From an uncultured Bacteroidota bacterium (GTDB lineage Bacteria; Bacteroidota; Bacteroidia; Flavobacteriales; Flavobacteriaceae), in NCBI GenBank assembly GCA_902598525.1, contig CACKBZ010000002.1, forward strand, positions 62,001-126,000: a DNA stretch of 64,000 nt, written 5' to 3'. A program made the translations under genes and the position numbers. Shown here in pieces: positions 1 through 7,268 of this stretch; the first letter of the stretch is position 1, and the number at the start of each line of letters is the position of its first letter. The notes beneath the pieces are model-generated. The model worked only from the letters and a program-made list of their open reading frames with translations, did not search any database and was not told the origin of the DNA.

Positions 1-799
1 TAATTAAGGTTTCAAACATTTTTTCACCGTGCCTAACTCCTATATTTTTAATTTTTGATTTTGAATTATAAATACTTATTAACGCTTCGGCTAAAGTTTT
101 TATTTTAACTGCAGGGGCTTTTTGAACAAAAATTTCTCCAGAATTGCCTTTTTTAAATGCATGATTAACTAGTTCAACAGCATCCTCAAGAGTCATTATA
201 AATCTTGTCATATCTGGATTTGTTATTGTTAGGTCTTTATTAGCCTTAATCTGAGTTATAAAAAGAGGTACTACAGATCCTCTTGATCCTATAACATTAC
301 CATATCGAGTACCACAAAAAATAGTTGAATCATCTTCAAAATTTCTTGATTTAGCAATCATGACTCTTTCCATCAAAGCTTTTGTCATTCCCATAACATT
401 TACTGGATATGCTGCCTTATCAGTACTTAATACAACTACTTTTTTTACTTTATTTTTTTTTGCGGCCTTTAGTACGTTTTCTGTACCTAAAATATTTGTT
501 TTTACAGCTTGGATAGGGAAAAATTCACATGAGGGAACTTGTTTTAGAGCTGCAGCATGAAATATATAGTCTACATCAACTGATGCTTCGTCAACAGATT
601 GATTATCTCTAACATCACCAATGTAAAATTTAACTTTTGTATTATTTAATTTTTTTCTGAGATCTTCTTGTTTTTTTTCATCTCTACTAAAAATTCTTAT
701 TTCATCAAAATCATAGTTATTAATTGCTTTAATTAAAAAGGACTCTCCAAAAGAGCCTGTCCCACCAGTAATTAATAAAGTTCCGTAGTTAATTTTCAT
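1..799 (-). CDS. UDP-N-acetylglucosamine 4,6-dehydratase/epimerase-like SDR (CapE/FlaA1 type), 3' end cut by window
   Basis: This gene is absent from the ORF track because it runs off the left edge. Read on the minus strand from the ATG at 799 it gives 266 codons beginning MKINYGTLLITGGTGSFGES, with the Rossmann glycine motif TGGTGSFG at about residues 11-18. The catalytic segment STDKAAYPVNVMGMTK (residues 125-140) has Met where classical SDRs have Tyr (MxxxK for YxxxK), as known for CapE-type enzymes. RHGEKMFETL near the cut end also fits CapE. The family converts UDP-GlcNAc to 4-keto-6-deoxy sugar nucleotides for capsule or O-antigen. It lies downstream of a glycosyltransferase and ugd in the same direction, so it is probably the distal part of a polysaccharide operon. 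Exact stereochemistry cannot be read from sequence. Confidence 0.85.
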   Translation of the reverse strand, partial: MKINYGTLLITGGTGSFGESFLIKAINNYDFDEIRIFSRDEKKQEDLRKKLNNTKVKFYIGDVRDNQSVDEASVDVDYIFHAAALKQVPSCEFFPIQAVKTNILGTENVLKAAKKNKVKKVVVLSTDKAAYPVNVMGMTKALMERVMIAKSRNFEDDSTIFCGTRYGNVIGSRGSVVPLFITQIKANKDLTITNPDMTRFIMTLEDAVELVNHAFKKGNSGEIFVQKAPAVKIKTLAEALISIYNSKSKIKNIGVRHGEKMFETLI

Positions 800-815
800 A
801 TTTATAAATTTACAA

Positions 816-1823
816 CTATTTACTTAATAAGTAATTAATTAGATTATTTGAGGTAGATACAAGAGTAGATTTAGATCTTATTAATTTGTCCTCATTTACA
901 ATTTTTAAACATTCAATAAACTCTTGCATTTTATTTAAAGTATATGTATAACTTGGAGAGCATACGTCAAAAACATATTTAAGTTTTGGTGCAATAATAA
1001 CATTGTTTAACTGACTAGATTCTAAGAGTACTAGACCAAAGCTTTCAATTGAAGAAGTATGAACTATAATTGGCCCCTTTTTCATAAAATCAATAGTTTC
1101 ATTATGACTAATAGTTCCTTTATTAAAGATTATCTTTCTTTTTTCGTTTATAGTATCTATTAGCCTATTTAAGCTTTTATATTTTTTATCAATTGTTAAA
1201 TATAGCTTTGAGTCAGGAAAGTTTTCATTATATAATTTAAATGCATTAATAAGGAAGTCCACTTTTTTATATTTTTCCCCACTTGATGGATAGAAGAATA
1301 TGTTAGTGTTTATTTTTACAGGATAAGAATTAATCCTCTTAAAAATTGGATATATGAACACTTTTTCTCTATTGATTTTAAATTTTTCAATAAATAAATC
1401 CTTCATGGATTCTGTTTGGGCTGCAACATCTGAATTTGAAATTTTAAAAAAAAGTTTAATCAACTGAGATTTTATATTCCATTTTAAAGCATTTGAATTG
1501 CTCAATTCTTTTTGAGAGAATAAAAAATACTGCATATTATAGGTCAACTGATATCTTTTTCTGAGCATTATTAACGGAACGTTTCCCAAACTGAATACTA
1601 CTTTTACTCTTTGGCGAATTTTAAAAAATTTAACTTGTCTGTCGACTAATCCTCTTGTGAAATAACATTCATAAGTATTAGCCTTGCTAAAACTTTCTTT
1701 TTGTCTATAATCAATAAACAAAACAAATTTTTTTTTAGACTTTACAGGTATTGAATTTAAAATCTCATAAAGAATATTTATCCCTCCTAAACTATTTACA
1801 AATGTTGAATCAATTAAAATCAT
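816..1823 (-). CDS. Glycosyltransferase, GT4-like (GT-B fold)
   Basis: 335 aa. The C-terminal half carries the donor-binding pattern of GT4 enzymes: PSSGEKYKKVDFLINAF opens the second Rossmann domain, and HTSSIESFGLVLLESSQL is the E-x7-E motif that contacts the nucleotide-sugar. The N-terminus (MILIDSTFVNSLGGINIL) resembles acceptor domains that start with a Gly-Gly loop. No signal peptide or membrane segment is visible, so it should act at the cytoplasmic face. It sits 11 nt downstream of ugd and 16 nt upstream of the CapE-like gene, all on the minus strand, so a role in assembling a surface polysaccharide repeat unit is likely. Donor and acceptor are unknown. Confidence 0.8.
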   Translation of the reverse strand: MILIDSTFVNSLGGINILYEILNSIPVKSKKKFVLFIDYRQKESFSKANTYECYFTRGLVDRQVKFFKIRQRVKVVFSLGNVPLIMLRKRYQLTYNMQYFLFSQKELSNSNALKWNIKSQLIKLFFKISNSDVAAQTESMKDLFIEKFKINREKVFIYPIFKRINSYPVKINTNIFFYPSSGEKYKKVDFLINAFKLYNENFPDSKLYLTIDKKYKSLNRLIDTINEKRKIIFNKGTISHNETIDFMKKGPIIVHTSSIESFGLVLLESSQLNNVIIAPKLKYVFDVCSPSYTYTLNKMQEFIECLKIVNEDKLIRSKSTLVSTSNNLINYLLSK

Positions 1824-1834
1824 TTACGGATAAA

Positions 1835-3175
1835 TTATAATTTAAAATACACCTCATTTTCAACTATGTTCCTAGTATCGATAATTTTCTTTTTTGTCTT
1901 AATTTTAGCAAATTCCTCCCACTCTGTAAGAACCAATATTAAATCAGAATTTTTTATACATTCATCTATTGATCTACATACTACAAATTTGTTTTCAAGA
2001 TTATGCTTTGCTTTTATTAGATGTTCATTATCCTTTAAATCGGTTGTGATTTTTTTATCTGAAACTTTGGGATCATAAATGTATAATTTATAACCTTTAG
2101 AGATTAAATTGAGACTAATATAAATTGATGAAGACTCTCTTGAGTCATTTGTATTCTTTTTAAAAGCCCATCCAAGAACTCCTATTTTTTTGTTAGATTG
2201 TCTGTTGAGAGTTTTGTCAACAAGATTTGCAATTCTAGTTCTTTGATAGTTATTTATTTTTACAACCTGATGCCAATACTCTGCCACCTCATCAAGGCCA
2301 TAAAATTTACATAAATAAACTAGATTCAATATGTCTTTTTGAAAACAACTTCCACCGAAACCTGGAGAGGGCTTTAAAAATTGTGTACCAATACGTTTAT
2401 CCATTCCAATTGCCTTTGATAATTCCTCAGTTTTTGCTCCAGTTAATTCACAAAGAGCAGATAAACTATTTATTGAAGAAATTCTTTGAGCAAGCATTGC
2501 GTTAGATGCCAATTTTGCTAATTCAGAAGACCATACATTTGTTGTTAAGATTTTAGATTTAGGGATCCACCTATTATAAATATTAACTAATTCATTTACT
2601 GCATTTTTACCTGTTACTGTTTCATCTCCTCCAATTAAAACTCTATCTGATTTATATAAATCCTGAATTGCTGTTCCCTCGGCAAGAAACTCAGGATTTG
2701 AAAGGATTTCAAAATTAACTCCTTCTTGACCATCATTATAAAGTATTTCTTTAATTTTTTCAGCAGTCCTTACTGGTAGAGTTGATTTTTCAATAACAAT
2801 CTTATCTGAATTTGATGACTTTGCTATTTGTTTTGCACATGATATGACATATTTCAAATCTGCAGCCATACCAGCTCCCTCTCCTTTAGTTTTAGTTGGA
2901 GTATTTACAGCAATAAAAATCATTTCTGACTCATTAATGTGCTTTTCTATTTCATTGGAAAAAAATAAATTTTTACCTCTAACTTTTTCAACTATTTCCT
3001 TAAGACCTGGCTCATAAACAGGTAAATTGTCTAGATCTCCATTCCATGCAGAAATTTTATCAGGATTACTATCTACTAATGTTATATTAATATCTGGACA
3101 CTTTTCAGCAATGACTGCCATTGTAGGTCCCCCAACATATCCTGCACCAATACAACAAATATTATTTATTTTCAT
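1835..3175 (-). CDS. ugd: UDP-glucose 6-dehydrogenase, animal-type
   Basis: 446 aa, oxidising UDP-glucose to UDP-glucuronate with two NAD+. The NAD-binding motif GAGYVGGPT lies at residues 10-18, and the catalytic cysteine is C277 in GFGGSCFQKD. The overall pattern (GGPTMAVIAEKCP, SNPEFLAEGTAI, GAGMAADLKY, GWAFKKNTNDSRES) is that of the eukaryote-like UGDH subgroup rather than the shorter E. coli Ugd; the cysteine position matches the animal enzymes closely. Its start overlaps by one base the stop of the upstream nucleotidyltransferase gene (3175), indicating co-transcription. UDP-glucuronate would feed acidic capsule or O-antigen sugars made by the neighbouring genes. Confidence 0.95.
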   Translation of the reverse strand: MKINNICCIGAGYVGGPTMAVIAEKCPDINITLVDSNPDKISAWNGDLDNLPVYEPGLKEIVEKVRGKNLFFSNEIEKHINESEMIFIAVNTPTKTKGEGAGMAADLKYVISCAKQIAKSSNSDKIVIEKSTLPVRTAEKIKEILYNDGQEGVNFEILSNPEFLAEGTAIQDLYKSDRVLIGGDETVTGKNAVNELVNIYNRWIPKSKILTTNVWSSELAKLASNAMLAQRISSINSLSALCELTGAKTEELSKAIGMDKRIGTQFLKPSPGFGGSCFQKDILNLVYLCKFYGLDEVAEYWHQVVKINNYQRTRIANLVDKTLNRQSNKKIGVLGWAFKKNTNDSRESSSIYISLNLISKGYKLYIYDPKVSDKKITTDLKDNEHLIKAKHNLENKFVVCRSIDECIKNSDLILVLTEWEEFAKIKTKKKIIDTRNIVENEVYFKL

Positions 3176-3597
3176 TATTTATTAATTAGCCAAGAGGAGG
3201 ATTGAATCTTTTTACCAAGTCCGTCAATTAATTTAATACCCAATTCGTTACAGATATTGGATTCTGGTATCATATCATTTTTCTGGTCTCCACCATTTGC
3301 AAAAATTAGATCATATTTATGACTAAATTCTTTATAAATAAAATTTAATGTTCTCCTTACAGTCTTATCATTATCAATTGATAAAATTACATTATCGACT
3401 ATCTTAAGTTCATTAATAATTAGTAGTCTCTCATCCTCGCGCATAAATTCTTTAGATCCCTTTAAATCTCTTTGATGATCGTTATTTACAATAACAAATA
3501 ATTTATCACCATTTTTCTTAGCAAGTTTAAAATATTCTATATGGCCCTTATGAAGGGGGTTGAAATATCCTGAAACAATTACAACTTTTTTCTTCAT
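3175..3597 (-). CDS. Cytidylyltransferase/adenylyltransferase-like protein (RfaE C-domain/TagD type)
   Basis: A single small nucleotidyltransferase domain of about 140 aa. GYFNPLHKGHIEYFKLAKK contains the HxGH motif that binds the nucleotide triphosphate, as in glycerol-3-phosphate cytidylyltransferase and the HldE C-terminal domain. The ORF track starts at 3609, but the in-frame ATG at 3597 (MKKKVVIVSGYF) starts just after the stop of the upstream cupin gene, leaves no long overlap and gives a better family N-terminus; I prefer it. It lies between a mannose-6-P isomerase-like cupin and ugd, so it probably activates a sugar or polyol phosphate for the polysaccharide. The substrate cannot be deduced. 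Confidence 0.8.
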   Translation of the reverse strand: MKKKVVIVSGYFNPLHKGHIEYFKLAKKNGDKLFVIVNNDHQRDLKGSKEFMREDERLLIINELKIVDNVILSIDNDKTVRRTLNFIYKEFSHKYDLIFANGGDQKNDMIPESNICNELGIKLIDGLGKKIQSSSWLINK

Positions 3598-3598
3598 T

Positions 3599-3952
3599 TT
3601 ATCTTCCATAATCGTCTTGAACTCTTACAATATCTGATTCCTCAAACGAGTCCCCTGTTTGAACCTCGATAAAAATTAAATCATCTTTTTTATCGTTAAA
3701 AACCCTGTGTCTTGATAATTTTGGTATTGTAATTGTGTCTCCATATTTCAATCTTATGTCTTTATCATCTAGTGTGACAAGCCCTGATCCTTTTACCACG
3801 ACCCATGTCTCTGACCTTAAGTTATGGTATTGATAACTTAGCCTCTCACCTGGTTTAACATGTATTTTTTTTAGCTTATAATTTTTTTCATCATGGATTA
3901 CATAGTATGCTCCCCAGGGTCTATCTGATTTATTTATAAATTTCATACACAT
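3599..3952 (-). CDS. Cupin, mannose-6-phosphate isomerase type II domain
   Basis: 117 aa, comparable to the C-terminal phosphomannose isomerase domain of ManC/AlgA without the guanylyltransferase domain. DRPWGAYYVI, VKPGERLSYQYHNLRSETWVVVKG and GDTITIPKLSRHRV are the standard cupin motifs; His and Glu of the first and His of the second are the expected metal ligands. The family interconverts fructose-6-P and mannose-6-P, but stand-alone domains may have other sugar-phosphate roles. It is the first gene of the minus-strand polysaccharide run, with a -7-like box 15 nt upstream. M3 is an alternative start. Confidence 0.85.
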   Translation of the reverse strand: MCMKFINKSDRPWGAYYVIHDEKNYKLKKIHVKPGERLSYQYHNLRSETWVVVKGSGLVTLDDKDIRLKYGDTITIPKLSRHRVFNDKKDDLIFIEVQTGDSFEESDIVRVQDDYGR

Positions 3953-3966
3953 GTTTATAATAATTA

Positions 3967-3974
3967 CAAATTTA
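3967..3974 (-). promoter_or_regulatory. Candidate -7 promoter box (TAAATTTG) for the polysaccharide operon
   Basis: On the minus strand TAAATTTG matches the Bacteroidota -7 consensus TAnnTTTG in full and lies 14 nt before the cupin ATG. No TTTG or TTG is present at 17-23 nt upstream, so the -33 element is missing or divergent. In such AT-rich DNA a chance match is quite possible. Confidence 0.35.
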
Positions 3975-3995
3975 ATTTTTTTAATTTAGTCAGAT

Positions 3996-4934
3996 ATGGG
4001 AGAGTATTTACCAATAATCTTAATTTGTTTAGCTACATCCTTCATTAGTAATATTTTTTTTCAAAAAATATTCATTCAAAAGAATATAATAGACAATATA
4101 AACGACAGATCTTCACACACTGTAAAAGCAACAAGGTCAGGTGGAATAGCAATATTCTCCTCTCTTTTTATTATATCGGCTTTCAATTATTTTTATTCAG
4201 TTGAAATTTTTGATTACTCATTAATTGTTCCTATTTCACTTATGCTGATAGTTGGACTTTATGATGACATTTATAAGCTTGATTTTAAGCTTAAGTTTAT
4301 TTTTCAAATTATAGCAGCCAAGATTATCATTGATAACGGTTTAATTATCGATAACCTTCACGGTATATTTGGAGTCTTTGAACTAGATAGAATTACTGCC
4401 CAGCTAATTACTATATTTTTTACTGTAGCAATTATAAACTCTATAAATTTTATTGATGGAATAGATGGTTTAGCTATTACAATTGTGAGTTTTTTTATAA
4501 TTGCTTTCGAATTTTTCTCATCTTCAAATACAGAATTTAGTTATTTATCAATTATAATAATCTCCTCAATAACACCTCTTTTTTATTTTAATTTTCAAAG
4601 AGATAATAAAGTTTTTTTAGGAGATTCCGGTTCTCTTTTTTTAGGTGTTTTAATTAGTATTTATGTTTTGAAAGTATTGTCACAAGAGTATATTATAATT
4701 GAGAAATACGATTTAAACAAGATTATATTTGTAATATCTATCCTATTTTATCCAATTATTGATATTGTCAGAATTGTGTTTAAAAGATTATCTGAGGGGA
4801 AATCACCATTTGAAGCAGATAAAGAGCATATTCATCATTTAATCTTGAGAGGAGTTAAAAGCCACTTTTTTACAACATTAATAATTACTATATCTAGTAT
4901 TTTGCTTATGATCCTTTTACAATTAATTTTTTAG
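3996..4934 (+). CDS. Undecaprenyl-phosphate sugar-1-phosphate transferase, WecA/MraY family
   Basis: 312 aa polytopic membrane protein with about ten hydrophobic segments. Family signatures are clear: DDIYKLDFKLKF with the catalytic Asp pair, NFIDGIDGLA, FLGDSGSLFLG and the C-terminal HIHH cluster (EHIHHLILRG). This enzyme family transfers a HexNAc-1-phosphate from UDP to undecaprenyl phosphate and so starts O-antigen, capsule or enterobacterial-type glycan synthesis. It is divergent from the minus-strand sugar-nucleotide genes and is probably the initiating enzyme of the same pathway. Its stop interlocks by 4 nt with the convergent TPR gene. The sugar (GlcNAc, QuiNAc or FucNAc) is not determined. 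Confidence 0.9.
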   Translation: MGEYLPIILICLATSFISNIFFQKIFIQKNIIDNINDRSSHTVKATRSGGIAIFSSLFIISAFNYFYSVEIFDYSLIVPISLMLIVGLYDDIYKLDFKLKFIFQIIAAKIIIDNGLIIDNLHGIFGVFELDRITAQLITIFFTVAIINSINFIDGIDGLAITIVSFFIIAFEFFSSSNTEFSYLSIIIISSITPLFYFNFQRDNKVFLGDSGSLFLGVLISIYVLKVLSQEYIIIEKYDLNKIIFVISILFYPIIDIVRIVFKRLSEGKSPFEADKEHIHHLILRGVKSHFFTTLIITISSILLMILLQLIF

Positions 4935-5950
4935 GGAGAGTTAGTACAAAATCTATTATACACAACTAAAGAACCCTCTCCTGAAAAACCAGCCTGTACT
5001 GCTTTATTTAAATAGTCACAACCTTTAGTATCTTGATCTATTGCTAAGTATAGCATCCCCTTATAAAACATCGCTTTTCCATCTTCAATTTTAAAATCAT
5101 AAATCACTTTATCCAAGTACTCTTCAGCTTTCGTATAGTTCTTTAAATTTAAATGTGCTAAGGCCGCATTTTGATAATATGTGTAATCATACTGATCAAT
5201 GCTAAAAGCAAGTTCATAAAGATTTGATGCTTCATTATACCTTTGTTCGTTGTAAAGCTCATTTGCTTGATTGCTTATATCAACAGCTGTAGAAATTTTC
5301 GAATCACCATTAGCTAGATAAGATTTAAATTGTAAAGCCTTTGTATCTCCCTCCAAATTAAATTTTTCGACATATAATCCTAATAAAGAATCCACTTGAT
5401 TAGTGTATTTTTTTGAAATAGACCTTTTAGATAACAGGTATTCTATCCAATGACTTTCATTTTGTTTATTTCGTATTAACTCAAAAGATTTGTCAAGTTC
5501 TGTAGAATCTCTTTTATTAACCAAAGACTGAAAATATGCATGTCTGTGGATATTGTTGTCAGGGTAAAATAAAAATGCATCTTTTCCATAATGGTATGCA
5601 CTATCATATTCTTCAATATCAAAATATAATAAAGATAGTTGTGATTCTACTATTTTTAAATATGGATTTATTTTTAGAGACTGGTGATAATAATCTAATG
5701 CTTTATCAATTGAATCCATATTTTTATAGTATCTACCTTTTAATAATTTTAAAGGAATTGTTGTTGGTGAGATATTTGGAAAATCTAAGTCTACTTGTTC
5801 AATTAAATCAAGAGGTAATCTATACGATTGCTTGTTCCAGTCTTCTAATAAAGCTGCCTGATAAGGTGAGGAAATAAATGATTTATAATTCACATAAGTT
5901 ACCCCTAATAATAAAGTTAAAATTATGACACTATTTAACTTGTTAATCAT
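4931..5950 (-). CDS. TPR-repeat protein with N-terminal membrane anchor
   Basis: 339 aa. A single hydrophobic segment (LNSVIILTLLLGVTYVNY) at residues 5-22 is followed by helical tetratricopeptide-like repeats, for example DKALDYYHQSLKINPYLK, NEASNLYELAFSIDQYDY and KAEEYLDKVIYDF. It is probably anchored in the inner membrane with repeats in the periplasm, acting as a protein-interaction scaffold. It overlaps by 8 nt the O-antigen ligase upstream, so the two are translationally linked and may work together at the glycan-ligation step; that link is inference. No catalytic motif was seen. Confidence 0.75.
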   Translation of the reverse strand: MINKLNSVIILTLLLGVTYVNYKSFISSPYQAALLEDWNKQSYRLPLDLIEQVDLDFPNISPTTIPLKLLKGRYYKNMDSIDKALDYYHQSLKINPYLKIVESQLSLLYFDIEEYDSAYHYGKDAFLFYPDNNIHRHAYFQSLVNKRDSTELDKSFELIRNKQNESHWIEYLLSKRSISKKYTNQVDSLLGLYVEKFNLEGDTKALQFKSYLANGDSKISTAVDISNQANELYNEQRYNEASNLYELAFSIDQYDYTYYQNAALAHLNLKNYTKAEEYLDKVIYDFKIEDGKAMFYKGMLYLAIDQDTKGCDYLNKAVQAGFSGEGSLVVYNRFCTNSP

Positions 5951-7196
5951 AAGCTTCTTTTAATTTCATAAAAACTATTAACACAAAAACCAGAAAGATA
6001 TGTGATACTGGTCTTGATATTGGAAAGTTAAGCATCGAATCGATTATATAAACACTCATCATTATTAATACGAGATAAAGTATGTGATTAGATTCTTTAT
6101 ATAGCTTATTTTTTAAATAAAATATGAAGGGGTATAGAATAAATCCTATAAAAAACAGTAGTGCTATGAGACCTGATTCAGCAGCAACCTGAAGAAAATC
6201 GTTATGTGCGTGATTGGGAACTCTGTATCCGACAAGGTTTTTAGCGTCATATCTTATTGTTTCAATTTTCCAATTTCCTATTCCTATCCCAATAACAGGA
6301 TTTTTTGATATACTTTTCACTGCAGCCGAATAAAACCTTAGTCTTTCATCAATTGATTCGTCTGCTCTGTCAATATTAATGGATGATACCCTTTCATTAA
6401 TTATGTTTGTACCCTCAGAATTTATCAAATTTGATGATATAAAATACCCTAGTAAAATTGTCACTAAGTATATTGTTGGTATAGTAAACTTTCTAATGTT
6501 TGATTTTATAAAAAAGTAAGTAATTAATAAAAATGTTGATATAGCAAACGCAATAAACGCTCCTCTACTTAACAGTATGAAAATGGAGGTAACAACCATT
6601 AGTAAGACCAGTGCTAGCAACAATACCTTGAATTTATTTTTTTGATTTTTGAACAAAAAATAAATAATTACTGGTGATTTCATAGTTAACATAAATGCAG
6701 AAATATTAATGTTGGCTGTAAACCCTCTGTATAAGTTAGACCTCGAAAAAGCGTTTCCATCGACAATTATATCTTCATATAATAAGGATAAAATATATAA
6801 AGAATCAATAATAAGTGAGACAAGACAGAAAACTAAAAAAATATTTATCATATCAAGTTTTTCTTTTTTCATTATCAGAAATATTGAAATCAGTGAGAAA
6901 AAAAAGGTCAAATAAGTAGAAAAAGTTATGAATGACTCTGCCTTGTTATTAGCTACTATTATTGATATACCTGATACAATGATAAAACCTAAATATAATA
7001 GAATAGTATTTTTTTTCCTCAATAAATTGTATAAATCAGAAATTGAATATTTTAAAATTAAATATGAAAATGATATTAAATTTAAAGACGATAAAACTAA
7101 TATTTGTGGTACAATTCTATCGTATGAGCTATTGAAGTTATACAGAGTATAAATAAAAAAATAAGCCCCTACTAATAGAATAAATGGTAGTTTCAT
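5943..7196 (-). CDS. O-antigen ligase/polymerase family membrane protein (Wzy_C)
   Basis: 417 aa with roughly ten to twelve transmembrane segments. RVPNHAHNDFLQVAAESGLIA near residue 330 is the conserved periplasmic-loop motif of the WaaL/Wzy ligase domain, including the His used in glycan transfer. A long soluble loop with Arg and Asp residues (ERVSSINIDRADESIDERL) precedes it, typical of this fold. The protein either ligates undecaprenyl-linked O-antigen to lipid A-core or polymerises it; the two cannot be separated by sequence alone. It is followed by the overlapping TPR gene and preceded by the terminator of the large lipoprotein gene, so it should have its own promoter. Confidence 0.85.
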   Translation of the reverse strand: MKLPFILLVGAYFFIYTLYNFNSSYDRIVPQILVLSSLNLISFSYLILKYSISDLYNLLRKKNTILLYLGFIIVSGISIIVANNKAESFITFSTYLTFFFSLISIFLIMKKEKLDMINIFLVFCLVSLIIDSLYILSLLYEDIIVDGNAFSRSNLYRGFTANINISAFMLTMKSPVIIYFLFKNQKNKFKVLLLALVLLMVVTSIFILLSRGAFIAFAISTFLLITYFFIKSNIRKFTIPTIYLVTILLGYFISSNLINSEGTNIINERVSSINIDRADESIDERLRFYSAAVKSISKNPVIGIGIGNWKIETIRYDAKNLVGYRVPNHAHNDFLQVAAESGLIALLFFIGFILYPFIFYLKNKLYKESNHILYLVLIMMSVYIIDSMLNFPISRPVSHIFLVFVLIVFMKLKEAYD

Positions 7197-7210
7197 TTAT
7201 AATATCAAAT

Positions 7211-7248
7211 ATAAAAAAAACCCTCCATAAGGAGGGTTTAATTTTTTT
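7211..7248 (-). terminator. Rho-independent terminator of the large lipoprotein gene
   Basis: On the minus strand the hairpin CCCTCC-TTAT-GGAGGG, extended by A-T pairs, is followed directly by a run of eight T. It begins about 20 nt after the lipoprotein stop codon and sits just before the ligase gene start. This is the clearest intrinsic terminator in the window; its arms are G/C-rich in AT-rich surroundings. A T tract on the other strand means it could also work in the plus direction, but no plus gene ends here. Confidence 0.9.
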
Positions 7249-7268
7249 AAGTTATTTCTAAATAACTA

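Noticed and set aside
360-560. 66-aa plus ORF in the CapE-like gene
   Set aside because: Antisense to a clear SDR coding frame on the minus strand.
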